DNA of 37,577 bases, from NCBI GenBank assembly GCA_003282105.1, contig QCAB01000008.1, positions 1 through 37,577 of the forward strand. The letters run 5' to 3'. The DNA comes from SAR86 cluster bacterium AG-339-G14 (GTDB lineage: Bacteria > Pseudomonadota > Gammaproteobacteria > Magnimaribacterales > AG-339-G14). A program made the translations under genes and the position numbers. Of the stretch, positions 37,186-37,577 are shown piece by piece. Each line of letters starts with the position of its first letter. Position 1 is the stretch's first letter. The notes beneath the pieces were generated by a model. That model saw only the letters and a program-made list of their open reading frames with translations, did no database searches and was not told the DNA's origin.

Positions 37186-37488
37186 TCATCCTATACTTTT
37201 GATAACAGATAGATTATGCATGATTGAATTTGGATGTCTGTGTTCTTTCGATAAGTTTTGATATTCCTCATCGTTGTACCATTTGTCAAATTCGTCTTTT
37301 GAATTAAAAGTCCACATTGCAACTCGACCTTTTAAGCCTTCGCCTTCAATTTTTTCAGGAGTATCATCAAATGTTATAAATTCACCACCATGTTTTTTCA
37401 AAATCCCAAAAAAACCTTTTTCATAATTACGAAAATTTTCTGCATCCTCAATTTCAAAATTAGCAATCACGTATACTTTACTTGACAT
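37186..37488 (-). CDS. DUF1330-like small protein
   Basis: SKVYVIANFEIEDAENFRNYEKGFFGILKKHGGEFITFDDTPEKIEGEGLKGRVAMWTFNSKDEFDKWYNDEEYQNLSKEHRH. Confidence 0.87.
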   Translation of the reverse strand: MSSKVYVIANFEIEDAENFRNYEKGFFGILKKHGGEFITFDDTPEKIEGEGLKGRVAMWTFNSKDEFDKWYNDEEYQNLSKEHRHPNSIMHNLSVIKSIG

Positions 37489-37577
37489 AGTCTTACCCCA
37501 TACTTTCGAAGAATAATTATATTAACAAAAAAAAACAAGAATTTTACCTTATATTATTTTACTGACTCAAAGGCGCC

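Noticed and set aside
1-37577. CRISPR arrays, tRNA/rRNA genes, IS elements, phage or defence genes
   Set aside because: Intergenic gaps are too short and no repeat arrays, transposase, integrase, nuclease or defence motifs were seen on either strand; a tRNAscan/Rfam run would be needed to exclude small RNAs fully.

Overview
AT-rich 37.6 kb bacterial chromosomal segment, densely coding, with many 1-40 nt gene overlaps. Gene content and order look like core genome of a streamlined gammaproteobacterium, probably a marine lineage such as SAR86 (inference, not tested). Recognisable core blocks: uvrD 3' end; rpoH-thiS-thiG-trmB; rdgB-metW-metX-yggT-proC-yggS; argS-efp; a six-gene DUF3450/TtpC-ExbB-ExbB-ExbD-TonB-TPR energy-transduction cluster; folA-thyA-lgt-TSUP; NRDE-rppH-HAD-aminotransferase; hspQ-zapE. 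Two more accessory-like metabolic stretches are present: 0.6-9.2 kb (TRAP transporter, a kinase/ACAD/DUF6285 trio, peptidase M19, a dienoyl-CoA isomerase-like crotonase) and 31.8-37.5 kb (ABM, GST, DUF1295, nitronate monooxygenase, SDR, Zn-ADH, DUF1330). I saw no tRNA, rRNA, CRISPR array, transposon, prophage or recognisable defence system. The observations most worth follow-up are: an lvaABC-like 4-hydroxyacyl-CoA processing trio next to a split TRAP system with a lipoprotein-type SBP; an SDR whose catalytic YxxxK is replaced by HxxxM; a terminator-like hairpin directly before the RBS of the TonB cluster; and a zapE gene that appears to need a CTG start in a CTGA stop/start overlap.
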